The notes beneath the pieces are model-generated. The model saw only the letters and a program-made list of their open reading frames with translations, was not told the origin of the DNA and searched no databases. Shown here one piece after another: positions 45,948-53,843 of a stretch of 64,000 bases of DNA (the first letter of the stretch is position 1; every line of letters starts with the position of its first letter). Source of the DNA: a virus; the IMG/VR virus record IMGVR_UViG_3300023106_000001, positions 1 to 64,000 of that record. One strand, written 5' to 3'. Position numbers and translations under genes: made by a program.

Positions 45948-46337
45948 TTAAACAATTGTCGGTGTTTTATAGTATTGATTTTTATACTCGTATCCACACG
46001 AAGTATCTTTACTCTCTTCTTTAGATACTTCTTCTACTTCAAGAGTGAAAATTGAACCCACCATCATAACTTGTTTTACTTTTACAAAAACCTTAGTAGT
46101 TGTCTCTTCATACCCTCTAGTATTATCATAATATTTATAATCATCCTGAACTTTTTCAGTGTAGTAAGGATTGGATGAGAAAACTGTTTTATAACTTTCA
46201 CTTTTTACATTTAAAGAAATAAATTTTGTTTCTGCATTTGTTTGAGAAATTACGCCTGAAGCTTCTACATTTGTTTCAGAGTGATTATTTACCTCTTGCG
46301 TTGTAGTTCTTCTGTCTACTATTGTACTGTTAAACAT
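45948..46337 (-). CDS. Hypothetical beta-rich protein
   Basis: 129 residues, Thr/Ser/Val-rich (ETKFISLNVKSESYKTVFSS; KVFVKVKQVMMVGSIFTLEV), low in helices. No signal peptide. No family recognised. Confidence 0.65.
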   Translation of the reverse strand: MFNSTIVDRRTTTQEVNNHSETNVEASGVISQTNAETKFISLNVKSESYKTVFSSNPYYTEKVQDDYKYYDNTRGYEETTTKVFVKVKQVMMVGSIFTLEVEEVSKEESKDTSCGYEYKNQYYKTPTIV

Positions 46338-46342
46338 TATTT

Positions 46343-46516
46343 TTAGTTTTTTAATTCCGCGAAAATAATTCCTTGCATAATCTTTTTAAGAGACGCTATC
46401 CCATTATCTCTACCAGCTTCTGAGCTATAGTCTTCACTGTAAACTACTATTTGGCCATTTTGTGCTTTTACTACAAAATAATACATTCCGTTTTTTCTTT
46501 GTTTGCTTTCTATCAT
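46343..46516 (-). CDS. DUF1508 (YegP-like) protein
   Basis: 57 residues. GMYYFVVKAQNGQIVVYSED then YSSEAGRDNGIASLKKIMQG is the DUF1508 unit (F.LKA.NG..I..SE.Y.SK.....GI.SV). Function of the family is unknown. It is five bases before the next upstream stop; its ending is coded over a CCGCG motif copy. Confidence 0.75.
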   Translation of the reverse strand: MIESKQRKNGMYYFVVKAQNGQIVVYSEDYSSEAGRDNGIASLKKIMQGIIFAELKN

Positions 46517-46521
46517 ACTAT

Positions 46522-46797
46522 TTATTTCGCGCGATTTAATAACTCTTTTATTTTACGACTATCAATTCCAGTAACTATACCCAACTCATATTCTTTTAAT
46601 ATAAGTTCAAGAACTTCTAAAGCTTCCTGACCGCAAACAATTAAATTAAAATCTCTGGAAACCTCTTCTTCTCTTTCATCTTGATTTTCCTCAGTTGTAT
46701 CTTCATCATCAATTGATTTTGTACAGATTAGTCTGCCATCTTGATTGTATATTGAAGTGTCTGACCAACTATGTTCTACTATTTCCCATTTCTCCAT
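46522..46797 (-). CDS. Hypothetical acidic protein
   Basis: 91 residues: EHSWSDTSIYNQDGRLICTK, DEDTTEENQDEREEEVSRDF, and a helical end (EALEVLELILKEYELGIVTG). It begins like small phage proteins with W.....S.T.IYD..G..I. Role unknown. Confidence 0.7.
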   Translation of the reverse strand: MEKWEIVEHSWSDTSIYNQDGRLICTKSIDDEDTTEENQDEREEEVSRDFNLIVCGQEALEVLELILKEYELGIVTGIDSRKIKELLNRAK

Positions 46798-46798
46798 A

Positions 46799-46957
46799 TT
46801 ATTTTTCTTTATTTAATTTTTTTCGGAAAATCCTTTCTTCAATTCTATTTATTATTTTATATAATTCGTATCTGACTTGATCAGCCTCGGCTCCAAATTG
46901 TCCATGTAAGTCATGACTAATTTGTGCTAATTCTTCTTTTATTCTTTCGTATTTCAT
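46799..46957 (-). CDS. 52-residue helical protein
   Basis: MKYERIKEELAQISHDLHGQ, ADQVRYELYKIINRIEERIF, basic end. Four-base overlap with the upstream gene. No family recognised. Confidence 0.65.
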   Translation of the reverse strand: MKYERIKEELAQISHDLHGQFGAEADQVRYELYKIINRIEERIFRKKLNKEK

Positions 46958-47262
46958 AATATTCTTTTTAATGCTTCTGCTTTTTCTTCCTCAAAAAATT
47001 CTTTTTCAATCTTTTTGCCCGCGGTACCCAGAATAAACTGCTTAAATTGGTAAGGCGCTTCGTCAGAACTGTCTTCTATAATTGTAATACCAAACCTATT
47101 TGCAAAATTCTGAATCTTAGTTAACTTATAATCTGAATAATTGTCTTGATCTTTCTCTCCAAGTTCCATTTTGTAAACTATTAGATCAGTTTCAAAATAA
47201 TATGTTCCTGGTTCTACTAATATTGCTTCTGTTACTACTTCTGTGGTTTTTGTTATTCTCAT
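46954..47262 (-). CDS. Hypothetical protein
   Basis: 102 residues: AILVEPGTYYFETDLIVYKM, LTKIQNFANRFGITIIEDSS. Alpha/beta; no family recognised. Own promoter at 47276-47305. Confidence 0.7.
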   Translation of the reverse strand: MRITKTTEVVTEAILVEPGTYYFETDLIVYKMELGEKDQDNYSDYKLTKIQNFANRFGITIIEDSSDEAPYQFKQFILGTAGKKIEKEFFEEEKAEALKRIL

Positions 47263-47275
47263 TATTTATTTTTTA

Positions 47276-47305
47276 CAAATCTACTAATTATTTTTGAATT
47301 AACAA
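47276..47305 (-). promoter_or_regulatory. Bacteroidota-type promoter
   Basis: Minus strand TTG (47303-47305), 19-base spacer, TAGATTTG (47276-47283), just after the terminator at 47341-47362. It starts the unit at 47262 and below. Confidence 0.75.
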
Positions 47306-47330
47306 AATAAAAATTGATTTATTTTTTGCG

Positions 47331-47362
47331 CGAAATAAAAAATCCCTCAATTAAGAGGGATT
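47331..47362 (-). terminator. Intrinsic terminator
   Basis: Minus strand AATCCCTC, six-base loop, GAGGGATT (47341-47362, perfect eight pairs), then TTTTTATTT. It ends the unit containing the gene at 47367-47660. Confidence 0.9.
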
Positions 47363-47366
47363 GTAT

Positions 47367-47660
47367 TTAGTATCTTGAAGTACAAGGCGAGGCTTGTTCA
47401 AGTTCTCTGGGCTGATATACTAGTTCTGAACTTCTTCTTAGATTAGATCTTTGAAAGTGAACTTGATTTTCTATTTTATTTACCAGAATATTAATATTTG
47501 CAAGAATTCCTTCAGATGGAGAAGGTTCTGCCCCAATGCCTTTTGAATCGTCTTTTAATTCTCTGTGAATTGTCTCGTTTATATTAAAATGTTCATTATT
47601 ATTTTCTGAATATTGATTTAATATTTCTTGTAATCTGTACTGAATGTTTTCTAATGTCAT
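47367..47660 (-). CDS. Hypothetical protein
   Basis: 97 residues. MTLENIQYRLQEILNQYSEN, INILVNKIENQVHFQRSNLR, polar throughout. No family recognised. Directly followed by a terminator. Confidence 0.65.
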   Translation of the reverse strand: MTLENIQYRLQEILNQYSENNNEHFNINETIHRELKDDSKGIGAEPSPSEGILANINILVNKIENQVHFQRSNLRRSSELVYQPRELEQASPCTSRY

Positions 47661-47720
47661 TTTTAATTGTTTTAATCGATTATTATTTGTTTTTGATAGT
47701 TGTGTATACTTTGCTAATTT

Positions 47721-48050
47721 TTAGCCCCTTAAAAAGCTTATTATTTCATCAAACAGCCACCCAACTAAATAAGCCTCATGCTCATCGTACTTAGCGCTTA
47801 ATTTCATAGCACAATCAGAATAAATTAGATTTTTAATATGTATTATTTCATGAGCGATGTTGCTTAGGTGTTCAGTATCTGTAAAAGCTACATAATAGTG
47901 TCGGTATTCTTTCTTATCTTTATCTACCGCCGAACCATAATCTTTTAAAGATCTGGTTTTAAACTTAGTCTCCATGAAAGATAAATCTGCATCTAATATC
48001 ATTGTAAGTTTAGCACAGTATATTGGGATTTCTATTGTATTTTTCTTCAT
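47721..48050 (-). CDS. HExxH metallopeptidase-like protein
   Basis: 109 residues from ATG 48048-48050, which overlaps the upstream stop (TAATG). HLSNIAHEIIHIKNLIYSDC gives HEIIH near residue 77, and KYDEHEAYLVGWLFDEIISF follows at the distance of the third ligand Glu. Compact zinc peptidase of SprT/ImmA-like type, by motif only. Next to kinase-like and AAA+ genes. Confidence 0.65.
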   Translation of the reverse strand: MKKNTIEIPIYCAKLTMILDADLSFMETKFKTRSLKDYGSAVDKDKKEYRHYYVAFTDTEHLSNIAHEIIHIKNLIYSDCAMKLSAKYDEHEAYLVGWLFDEIISFLRG

Positions 48051-48574
48051 TACCAAAAACAGTCTTTTTTAATTTTTTGCATTTTCTTTTCGTATTTTAT
48101 AAACTTCCAAAGAAATCCGTAGTCATGACAAACAAATTTATTTCCAATCCATCCCCAGTTATCTCTTTTTAAATCTGTAAAAAATACTGGAACTTCTCTT
48201 GGTCTTTCTAGCTTTTTATTCTTTGGGTATTCAAAAGTTTTCTCCATTACAAGTATTTTACAATTTGGAGACATCCATTTTACAGGCGCAAACCACTCTT
48301 TAACCCACTCTAAATCACCGCATAATCCTCTTATTTCGTCCCACAATAAATACTCACTTATGTTAGAATCTGTTGCATTTGGTTCAATTTTTATAACATA
48401 TTTATCATCTAAGTTATAATTATAAACTGATCTATAAACACCTGATCCTAATTTTTGTCCTAATAAAGATAAAATTAAATCAGTATTAACATCTTGTAAT
48501 CTACTTATTGTAGAGACCTCTTCTATTGAGTTTAAATTGTTTTCTAATCTTTTTAGTCTAGTATCTTCTATCAA
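48050..48574 (-). CDS. Protein-kinase-like protein
   Basis: 174 residues. LGQKLGSGVYRSVYNY resembles the Gly-rich loop, YVIKIEPN the VAIK Lys strand, LVMEKT the hinge, FFTDLKRDNWGWIGN the catalytic loop (D and N, in place of HRD..N) and FVCHDYG the DFG motif. Short for a kinase, with little C-lobe, so it may be a reduced or inactive kinase. Phage relatives with PREVP and DN.G are familiar. Lies between peptidase-like and BCS1 genes. Confidence 0.65.
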   Translation of the reverse strand: MIEDTRLKRLENNLNSIEEVSTISRLQDVNTDLILSLLGQKLGSGVYRSVYNYNLDDKYVIKIEPNATDSNISEYLLWDEIRGLCGDLEWVKEWFAPVKWMSPNCKILVMEKTFEYPKNKKLERPREVPVFFTDLKRDNWGWIGNKFVCHDYGFLWKFIKYEKKMQKIKKDCFW

Positions 48575-48576
48575 TT

Positions 48577-49791
48577 CTAAAGTATTTTATTAATTGCTTC
48601 CTCTATTGTATTTGATTTTATAAAAAACTCTTGTAATTGTGCAGCTGAGTGAGATTTATTATAATTTTCTAACTCTTTCTTTTCGCCAAAAAACAATTCT
48701 AACATTCCTTCAACATCTTCTTTTTTAGGATTATTAAAAGTTATTTTTTTATCCATTCTGCCACATCTTGTCAAAGCGCTATCCAATTGATCGGCATGAT
48801 TACTGGTAAAGAATGTGCAAATACCTTTCTTAGAATAAGCTCCATCGAGAACATTTAAAACTGTTGAAAAATTTATTTTATCATTTATTTTTTCTCTATC
48901 ATCCACTACACAGTCTATGTCTTCAAGAAGTAAAAAAGTATTTTCTTTTATAGTATTGAACGCCATTCTTAACTGATCCGAATCTGTAAGAGATGCTATA
49001 TTTAAAGAGTAAACATCTTTACCTAACTTTTGAGCTATTGATAGTATAGTGGTGGTTTTTCCATTTCCAGGAATTCCATCTGCTAAATATCCTCTTCTGT
49101 AAGGAATACCTCTTTCCAAGTAATATTCTTTAGACTCGAAGAAATCGTTTATATCGTCTAACAGTTCTATTTTTTCTGAGTTAAAAATCTTGTCAAAAGG
49201 TTTTACTTCTATAACTCCTGTTTTATCCCAGCCATTATAATTTCTATAATCATATAAATAGCTCTGTGTTTTCTTTTTCTGCTTTGAATTATAGTCATTA
49301 ACCACTTCATTTAAAAGATTTTTCAAAGTATTTCTATTGAAATAAGTGGTAAGTGTATAACTTTCAATATGAGCGTTTTCCAGATAACTTGCATTTTCCA
49401 TTTTCTCCCGCGAAGACTCTAAAAACACAGGAGTTCTATTTTGCCAAAAATAAAAAGCGGATTCAAAATTATTTTCTTTTACAGAATAAGTTCTTTCCTC
49501 ATCTCTCGATCCAATGCTATCATGATCATCTCGTTTAACAGATAAAATTACTTTTTTATATTTATCAGAATGATTATCTCTTAACCACTCATTAAAAATA
49601 TTATAAATTTCAGTTTTAGATTCAATTCGCATAGTATAAGAAAACTGTCTTTTAATTCTTCCCCAAATCCACGGGAAAAAAGATTTAAGCCAAAAACCTA
49701 ATGCCGATAAAACAGCTATAGCAGCGCCACCCTTGAAAAATTCATTATTATGCAATTGTTCTACTACAAACTGTTTTACTTGCTCTATCAT
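48577..49791 (-). CDS. BCS1-type AAA+ ATPase with membrane anchor
   Basis: 404 residues. N-terminal transmembrane segment (GAAIAVLSALGFWLKSFFPW, residues ~22-41) and a BCS1-specific region (IYNIFNEWLRDNHSDKYKKV). AAA+ module: Walker A LADGIPGNGKTTTI near 245, Walker B FLLLEDIDCVVDD near 295, sensor 1 FFTSNHADQLD, arginine finger LTRCGRMDKKI. BCS1 relatives unfold or translocate folded proteins across membranes. Co-transcribed with a coiled-coil membrane protein (49792-50526). Confidence 0.85.
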   Translation of the reverse strand: MIEQVKQFVVEQLHNNEFFKGGAAIAVLSALGFWLKSFFPWIWGRIKRQFSYTMRIESKTEIYNIFNEWLRDNHSDKYKKVILSVKRDDHDSIGSRDEERTYSVKENNFESAFYFWQNRTPVFLESSREKMENASYLENAHIESYTLTTYFNRNTLKNLLNEVVNDYNSKQKKKTQSYLYDYRNYNGWDKTGVIEVKPFDKIFNSEKIELLDDINDFFESKEYYLERGIPYRRGYLADGIPGNGKTTTILSIAQKLGKDVYSLNIASLTDSDQLRMAFNTIKENTFLLLEDIDCVVDDREKINDKINFSTVLNVLDGAYSKKGICTFFTSNHADQLDSALTRCGRMDKKITFNNPKKEDVEGMLELFFGEKKELENYNKSHSAAQLQEFFIKSNTIEEAINKIL

Positions 49792-50526
49792 TTAATTACC
49801 AATTTTTGTTCCTAGCCAAAACCCAACTCCAACACTCACAGGAATTAAAGCTTTTTCTAGCCAACTTTTAGTTTTTAATTTACTGTTTTCCTTTTCTAAC
49901 CCGTTATTTAAATTTGTTTGCAGAACATTCAATTCTTTATATGAATCTAAACTTTTCTCCGTAGCTTTTAAACTAATATCTTTATCTCTGAGTTGCTGAT
50001 CTTTTAAGTTTACAACACTGTCTTTAGAAGAAAGCTGTATATCTTTTTCTTTTATGATGTCTTGCGCCGTATTAGCGTCAGCAATAGTTTCAAGAATTTG
50101 GTAAGTCATTGAAGGCTTAACATCAACAGAATTAGATGTAGCTACCGCATCTTTAGAACCGTAATTCTCATTTAAAGCTTCGGCCACTTCAACTAAGTTT
50201 TTATTTCTAATTAATTCTTTCTGTTTTTTATTTGATTCCTGTAAAGCTATAACTTTTTTCTCACTGTCTTTAGCTTTTTGCTGAAACTCATTAATTTGTT
50301 TTTGTTTTCTTATGTCTTCGGCCTTAATAGAATCTCTTAAAATTTGCAGAGTCTTATCAATAGTTTTTACACCATCTTTTAATTTCTCTACTTGATCTTT
50401 CAAAGCATCATTTTTGCCCGCCTGGAATTTCTGTTGATTATTTACACAACTTTTTACGCCGAAAAAAATCAGAACCAGCACTATACCTAATGCTGGCCAT
50501 CTATACTTATTTACTATTTCTTTCAC
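49792..50526 (-). CDS. Coiled-coil membrane protein, possible spanin-like
   Basis: 244 residues. N-terminal helix WPALGIVLVLIFFGVKSCVN crosses the inner membrane. Residues ~40-215 are a long, Lys/Asp/Gln-rich coiled coil (KLKDGVKTIDKTLQILRDSI onward). The C-terminus has a second hydrophobic segment (ALIPVSVGVGFWLGTKIGN). Shape resembles phage i-spanins but the C-terminal membrane segment and the neighbouring AAA+ gene (no gap) also fit an adaptor for BCS1. Confidence 0.65.
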   Translation of the reverse strand: MKEIVNKYRWPALGIVLVLIFFGVKSCVNNQQKFQAGKNDALKDQVEKLKDGVKTIDKTLQILRDSIKAEDIRKQKQINEFQQKAKDSEKKVIALQESNKKQKELIRNKNLVEVAEALNENYGSKDAVATSNSVDVKPSMTYQILETIADANTAQDIIKEKDIQLSSKDSVVNLKDQQLRDKDISLKATEKSLDSYKELNVLQTNLNNGLEKENSKLKTKSWLEKALIPVSVGVGFWLGTKIGN

Positions 50527-50620
50527 TTTTAATTTTATTAGAATTCTTTTTACTGAATAATCTAGAGCCTTTAGGAAATCTAGCCTTTAAAATCTGTCTT
50601 AATGTAATAATTTCTTTCAT
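50507..50620 (-). CDS. 37-residue basic peptide
   Basis: MKEIITLRQILKARFPKGSR, LFSKKNSNKIKSERNSK. Strongly basic. Overlaps the membrane protein start by 20 bases and follows the GroES-like gene at 12 bases. Function unknown. Confidence 0.5.
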   Translation of the reverse strand: MKEIITLRQILKARFPKGSRLFSKKNSNKIKSERNSK

Positions 50621-50632
50621 GTTTATATGTTT

Positions 50633-50872
50633 TTATAATTCCCACCTTAATATTTGTGATTCTGCTATATATACTTCTCCGTCTCTTTCCATTAGGCCGC
50701 CAACAACTAAAACATCGTCAACTTTTACGGGTGTATCTGTAAGACCTTCTCCAATGGCAATCACCTTAACTCTATTTTTGAAAACACCTATTTTATCCAT
50801 AACTGTTTCTTTATGCATAACTTTCTCAACTAAAATAAGCTCTCCGAAAACTCTATATTTCTTCTTGTCCAT
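50633..50872 (-). CDS. GroES-like co-chaperonin
   Basis: 79 residues. GELILVEKVM at the start, then VKVIAIGEGLTDTPVKVDDV, LVVGG, and VYIAESQILRWEL follow the GroES plan (V.A.G.G....VKVGD.V...........ES.ILA). It is shorter than bacterial GroES (~95) with a reduced mobile-loop region around ETVMDKIGVFKN. The window also has a phage GroEL at 63122, so the two may work together. Confidence 0.65.
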   Translation of the reverse strand: MDKKKYRVFGELILVEKVMHKETVMDKIGVFKNRVKVIAIGEGLTDTPVKVDDVLVVGGLMERDGEVYIAESQILRWEL

Positions 50873-50990
50873 TTACTTCAACGTTTTTAATTGTATTTTC
50901 ATAAAGGTCTCTAAACCATTTGATGTCTTCTGAATAGTTTCCAGTGGCTTCTGGATTCATTTCATAAATGTCACCGTTCTCTAGAAACAT
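50853..50990 (-). CDS. 45-residue acidic protein
   Basis: MFLENGDIYEMNPEATGNYS, EDIKWFRDLYENTIKNVEVN. Overlaps the GroES-like gene by 20 bases. No family recognised. Confidence 0.6.
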   Translation of the reverse strand: MFLENGDIYEMNPEATGNYSEDIKWFRDLYENTIKNVEVNGQEEI

Positions 50991-50991
50991 A

Positions 50992-51246
50992 TTATACGTC
51001 GATTTCATTTGTGTCATAACTTTTGGTGTTTAGTATTTGAAATAAATCACTGAACTCATTTACTCCAATATCTTCTAATTTGCAATTAATCTGTATTCTA
51101 ACTCTGTCTTTACCCATTTTAGCTTTGAAAAATAGTTTTTCCTTAACCGTTTCAAAAGCTAGAAACTTACATTCTGCTCCTAGCTTTTTCTTAGTATTAA
51201 CTATTTCTTGCTTTAAATATTCGGCTTGAAATTGGTTCCTATTCAT
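50992..51246 (-). CDS. Hypothetical protein
   Basis: 84 residues from ATG 51244-51246 (MNRNQFQAEYLKQEIVNTKK), overlapping the upstream gene by eight bases. FLAFETVKEKLFFKAKMGKD gives a beta-rich core. No family recognised. Confidence 0.7.
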   Translation of the reverse strand: MNRNQFQAEYLKQEIVNTKKKLGAECKFLAFETVKEKLFFKAKMGKDRVRIQINCKLEDIGVNEFSDLFQILNTKSYDTNEIDV

Positions 51247-51694
51247 TCGGTACAACTTGTAATTTTGACTTCTGAGCCTCTTCCATTTCAGCAATAAGTG
51301 TGTCCATGTGAACTGCTTTACCTGCGTCTATTCCACGATCATGAATAATAAATCTGTTTTCTAGCGCTTTCATTACAATTGCTGTAGGGTCTCCAACATA
51401 AGCTTCAACTAAATTATTGGCCGACATAAAAGCTACAGGATCAAAAACTTTAGTGACTTTTCCAGAATCAATATCTTCTTGTTTTGGTGATAGTACGATG
51501 TCATCTCCTTGCCAGTAGCGATATTTTAAAGGCCTGACCATTTTTACATTTTCATTAAATAGTCTTTCCACTGATGCCGCCATAATTGCAAATTCCTCTC
51601 CAGTTATTTCTATTTTCTGATCAGATCGGAAGCCTGAGTTGTATTGGTTTAGAGGCTCTGCCGATTGAGTTAATTCTTCTTTTTCTTCGTTCAT
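51239..51694 (-). CDS. Hypothetical protein
   Basis: 151 residues: TGEEFAIMAASVERLFNENV, VFDPVAFMSANNLVEAYVGD and a Lys-rich end. Gene placed between SSB and chaperonin-related genes; function unknown. Confidence 0.75.
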   Translation of the reverse strand: MNEEKEELTQSAEPLNQYNSGFRSDQKIEITGEEFAIMAASVERLFNENVKMVRPLKYRYWQGDDIVLSPKQEDIDSGKVTKVFDPVAFMSANNLVEAYVGDPTAIVMKALENRFIIHDRGIDAGKAVHMDTLIAEMEEAQKSKLQVVPNE

Positions 51695-51713
51695 TATTTT
51701 TAATTTTTATTAA

Positions 51714-51737
51714 CCCTCGATATTTCACGAGGGTTTT
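51714..51737. terminator. Hairpin with T-tract on the plus strand
   Basis: AACCCTCG/CGAGGGTT, eight pairs and an eight-base loop. The T-run (TTTTGTTTT) is on the plus-strand side, so as drawn it stops rightward transcription. On the minus strand the tract is only TTAATAAAAATT, yet its place after the SSB stop suggests use in that direction too. Confidence 0.5.
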
Positions 51738-51768
51738 GTTTTATAACTAATTGATTTTCAACTGCTTA

Positions 51769-52479
51769 CTAAAATGGCAAATCGGAATCATCATATTTAG
51801 TTTCTACCGCTGGTGCAAATGCTTCGGCTGTAGTTGCTTTAGGAATTTCAGCTTTTGGTGTTTGTGTTGGAGGAGGTATAGAAGATGAATTCTCTTTGAA
51901 CTTTTCTTGAACTTCTTGTAACTTTGTGTAAAAAAACTCTGTTTGTGGGCTCCAATCCCAAGTTTTATCTCCTGCTACAATTTTTTCAATAGGTGCTGGA
52001 ATATCTGTATAAGAAATAAAACCTGTACTTAATCCTTTACCATTTTCTCCAAGTCTGTTAACATAATTAATATAAAGGTTTAAATTTTTATATTCTTTAT
52101 TATTCTTACCTGTAGTAGTTGTAGTTTTAACAGAAAGTGTAACTGGTTCTCCTAAATCTAGATTGTTCAGTGCTGAAATTAAGGCCTTTGTTTCATCTGT
52201 GTAATTCCCTTTAACGTTTTTTAATGGGGCGGAAACTTTATTTTGATTTTCTCCATCAACTAGAGTTAATTCAATAAATTTTAAAGTTTTACCTTCATGT
52301 GTAATTTCTTTTACATCAAAAAAAGTCGGAGTTCCTGTAATACTGTTATGATATTGATGGTATGTTTTCTTTCCATCTGTTCCGTAAGTTACTTCTTCAT
52401 AACCTTCTGTTGGTTGTTTTTCTTTAAGGTATAGTTTACCTTTTCCTGCACTAATTGAATAGTTTTTGTAATTTGCCAT
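51769..52479 (-). CDS. ssb: Single-stranded DNA-binding protein
   Basis: 236 residues. The body is beta-rich and ends in a Pro/Thr/Ala-rich linker (residues ~195-225), followed by the acidic tip KYDDSDLPF. A DDD.PF tip is the protein-docking tail of SSB proteins, used to recruit polymerase, helicase and nucleases. The OB-fold itself is divergent (FFDVKEITHEGKTLKFIELT), as often in phages. Fold by analogy, tail by sight. Confidence 0.75.
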   Translation of the reverse strand: MANYKNYSISAGKGKLYLKEKQPTEGYEEVTYGTDGKKTYHQYHNSITGTPTFFDVKEITHEGKTLKFIELTLVDGENQNKVSAPLKNVKGNYTDETKALISALNNLDLGEPVTLSVKTTTTTGKNNKEYKNLNLYINYVNRLGENGKGLSTGFISYTDIPAPIEKIVAGDKTWDWSPQTEFFYTKLQEVQEKFKENSSSIPPPTQTPKAEIPKATTAEAFAPAVETKYDDSDLPF

Positions 52480-52502
52480 TGTTTTTGTGTGTTTGTGCTT
52501 AT

Positions 52503-53261
52503 TTAATTATTAATTGTTATTTTTAATTCTAAATTCGTAAGTGGGTAAATATTACTATTTTTACTACCTCTATTTACTTTTGAGCAAAGCGGTTGAAAAT
52601 TTGACCAGTGATTTAATATATAACTTTCTTCTTCTGTTTTTGCATAAGAAATTGGAATTATGTGATCAAGATCCCAAGAACAGTTGTATTCTAATTTTTT
52701 ACACTTATTTCCATGATTTTCCCAAGTCATCCAGTTTAGAAATTGGGATTCAATATGTTTTTTAAATTCCTCTAGTGTACATCCTAGTATTTCTTCTGAC
52801 TTTCTTGACTTCTTTTCTAAATTTACTGATTTTATACCAGATCTTATAGCTGCTAAAAACCTAACATTTAAGGTATAAAGAGGATCATGTTTTAAAACAT
52901 TCTTATATTTTAACTGCTTATTTAATCTGACTTTATCCAGATTTAATGATCTATATGTACTGTTCCTCTCTAAAATTACCTCACTGTTTTTATTGTAATG
53001 TGATTTTACGCAAATTTTACATCTATTACAATAACCATCTTTTTGAGATATATTCTTACTAAACTCAGAAGAAGCTTTATCCCTCTTACATGTGCTGCAC
53101 TTTTTAAGTATAAATTCTTCATTCGAGTCTCTTACTTTTTTACGGTACTCGCTTTCACATTGCTTGCATTGACTCCTTTTACCATCTTTTGACCTAGAAC
53201 TATTACCAAATTCTTCTTTTGTCCTTAGTTGTTTACAAAGACTGCAATTTTTTCTTTCCAT
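52503..53261 (-). CDS. HNH endonuclease with zinc fingers
   Basis: 252 residues from MERKNCSLCKQLRTKEEFGN (ATG 53259-53261; another ATG four codons earlier). Two CxxC...CxxC fingers: NCSLCKQ..RSQCKQCES and KCSTCKR..YCNRCKIC. HNH core WDLDHIIPISYAKTEEESYI, HWSNFQPLC, NRGSKNSN. Probably a free-standing homing endonuclease inserted beside the SSB gene, behind its own -7 box at 53340. Confidence 0.85.
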   Translation of the reverse strand: MERKNCSLCKQLRTKEEFGNSSRSKDGKRSQCKQCESEYRKKVRDSNEEFILKKCSTCKRDKASSEFSKNISQKDGYCNRCKICVKSHYNKNSEVILERNSTYRSLNLDKVRLNKQLKYKNVLKHDPLYTLNVRFLAAIRSGIKSVNLEKKSRKSEEILGCTLEEFKKHIESQFLNWMTWENHGNKCKKLEYNCSWDLDHIIPISYAKTEEESYILNHWSNFQPLCSKVNRGSKNSNIYPLTNLELKITINN

Positions 53262-53339
53262 TTTAAAATACATTTACGATTATTTAATGTATTCCTTCCT
53301 GTTGCATGGTCTGTTACCATCTTTAAATTTATTGTATAC

Positions 53340-53347
53340 AAATATAG
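53340..53347 (-). promoter_or_regulatory. Probable -7 box before HNH gene
   Basis: TATATTTG on the minus strand. A TTTG exists upstream but only 14 bases away (53362), so the -33 match is imperfect. Confidence 0.45.
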
Positions 53348-53366
53348 TGATTCTATTTGACAAATC

Positions 53367-53843
53367 CTAATTTTCTTCTATATTTTCTGCGAAATTTTTT
53401 ATTTTAATTATTCCTAGTTTTATCTTAATTCGGCGGATAAAATAATTAAAATTAGCTTTTATATGATCAAACTTTGTCATCTCTAAATAGTCGATATATG
53501 AATCAATTTCATCTACCGTTTCTGTAACTGTTATTGTTAAATCGTCATTAAGAAATACAGTTGTTAATCCTCTATCTGTAACGGCTAATTTAATGTCATC
53601 TAGATAAACCATTATTTCAGTATAGATCTCTTCGAAATCTTCATCTTCTACTTCGAAAGCTTTTTCCCTGTCTTTTAACTCCTGGGGTATCCTATCTTCA
53701 CCTACATTTAAATCTTCGTAAAACTCTCTAGTATGCCCTGCATCACATCTTGGAACAGCATTTTCTTGATTTTCTAATCTTTTTTCGGCGGACTCTTTTA
53801 GAATTTCTCCAAATCCTGTGAGGAATAGTCTTTTTCTTTTCAT
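53367..53843 (-). CDS. Hypothetical acidic protein
   Basis: 158 residues: NAVPRCDAGHTREFYEDLNV, FEVEDEDFEEIYTEIMVYLD, beta-rich centre. The FFNY/IKLGIIKIKNFAEN end is basic. Contains motif cores at 53430 and 53785. No family recognised. Confidence 0.7.
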   Translation of the reverse strand: MKRKRLFLTGFGEILKESAEKRLENQENAVPRCDAGHTREFYEDLNVGEDRIPQELKDREKAFEVEDEDFEEIYTEIMVYLDDIKLAVTDRGLTTVFLNDDLTITVTETVDEIDSYIDYLEMTKFDHIKANFNYFIRRIKIKLGIIKIKNFAENIEEN

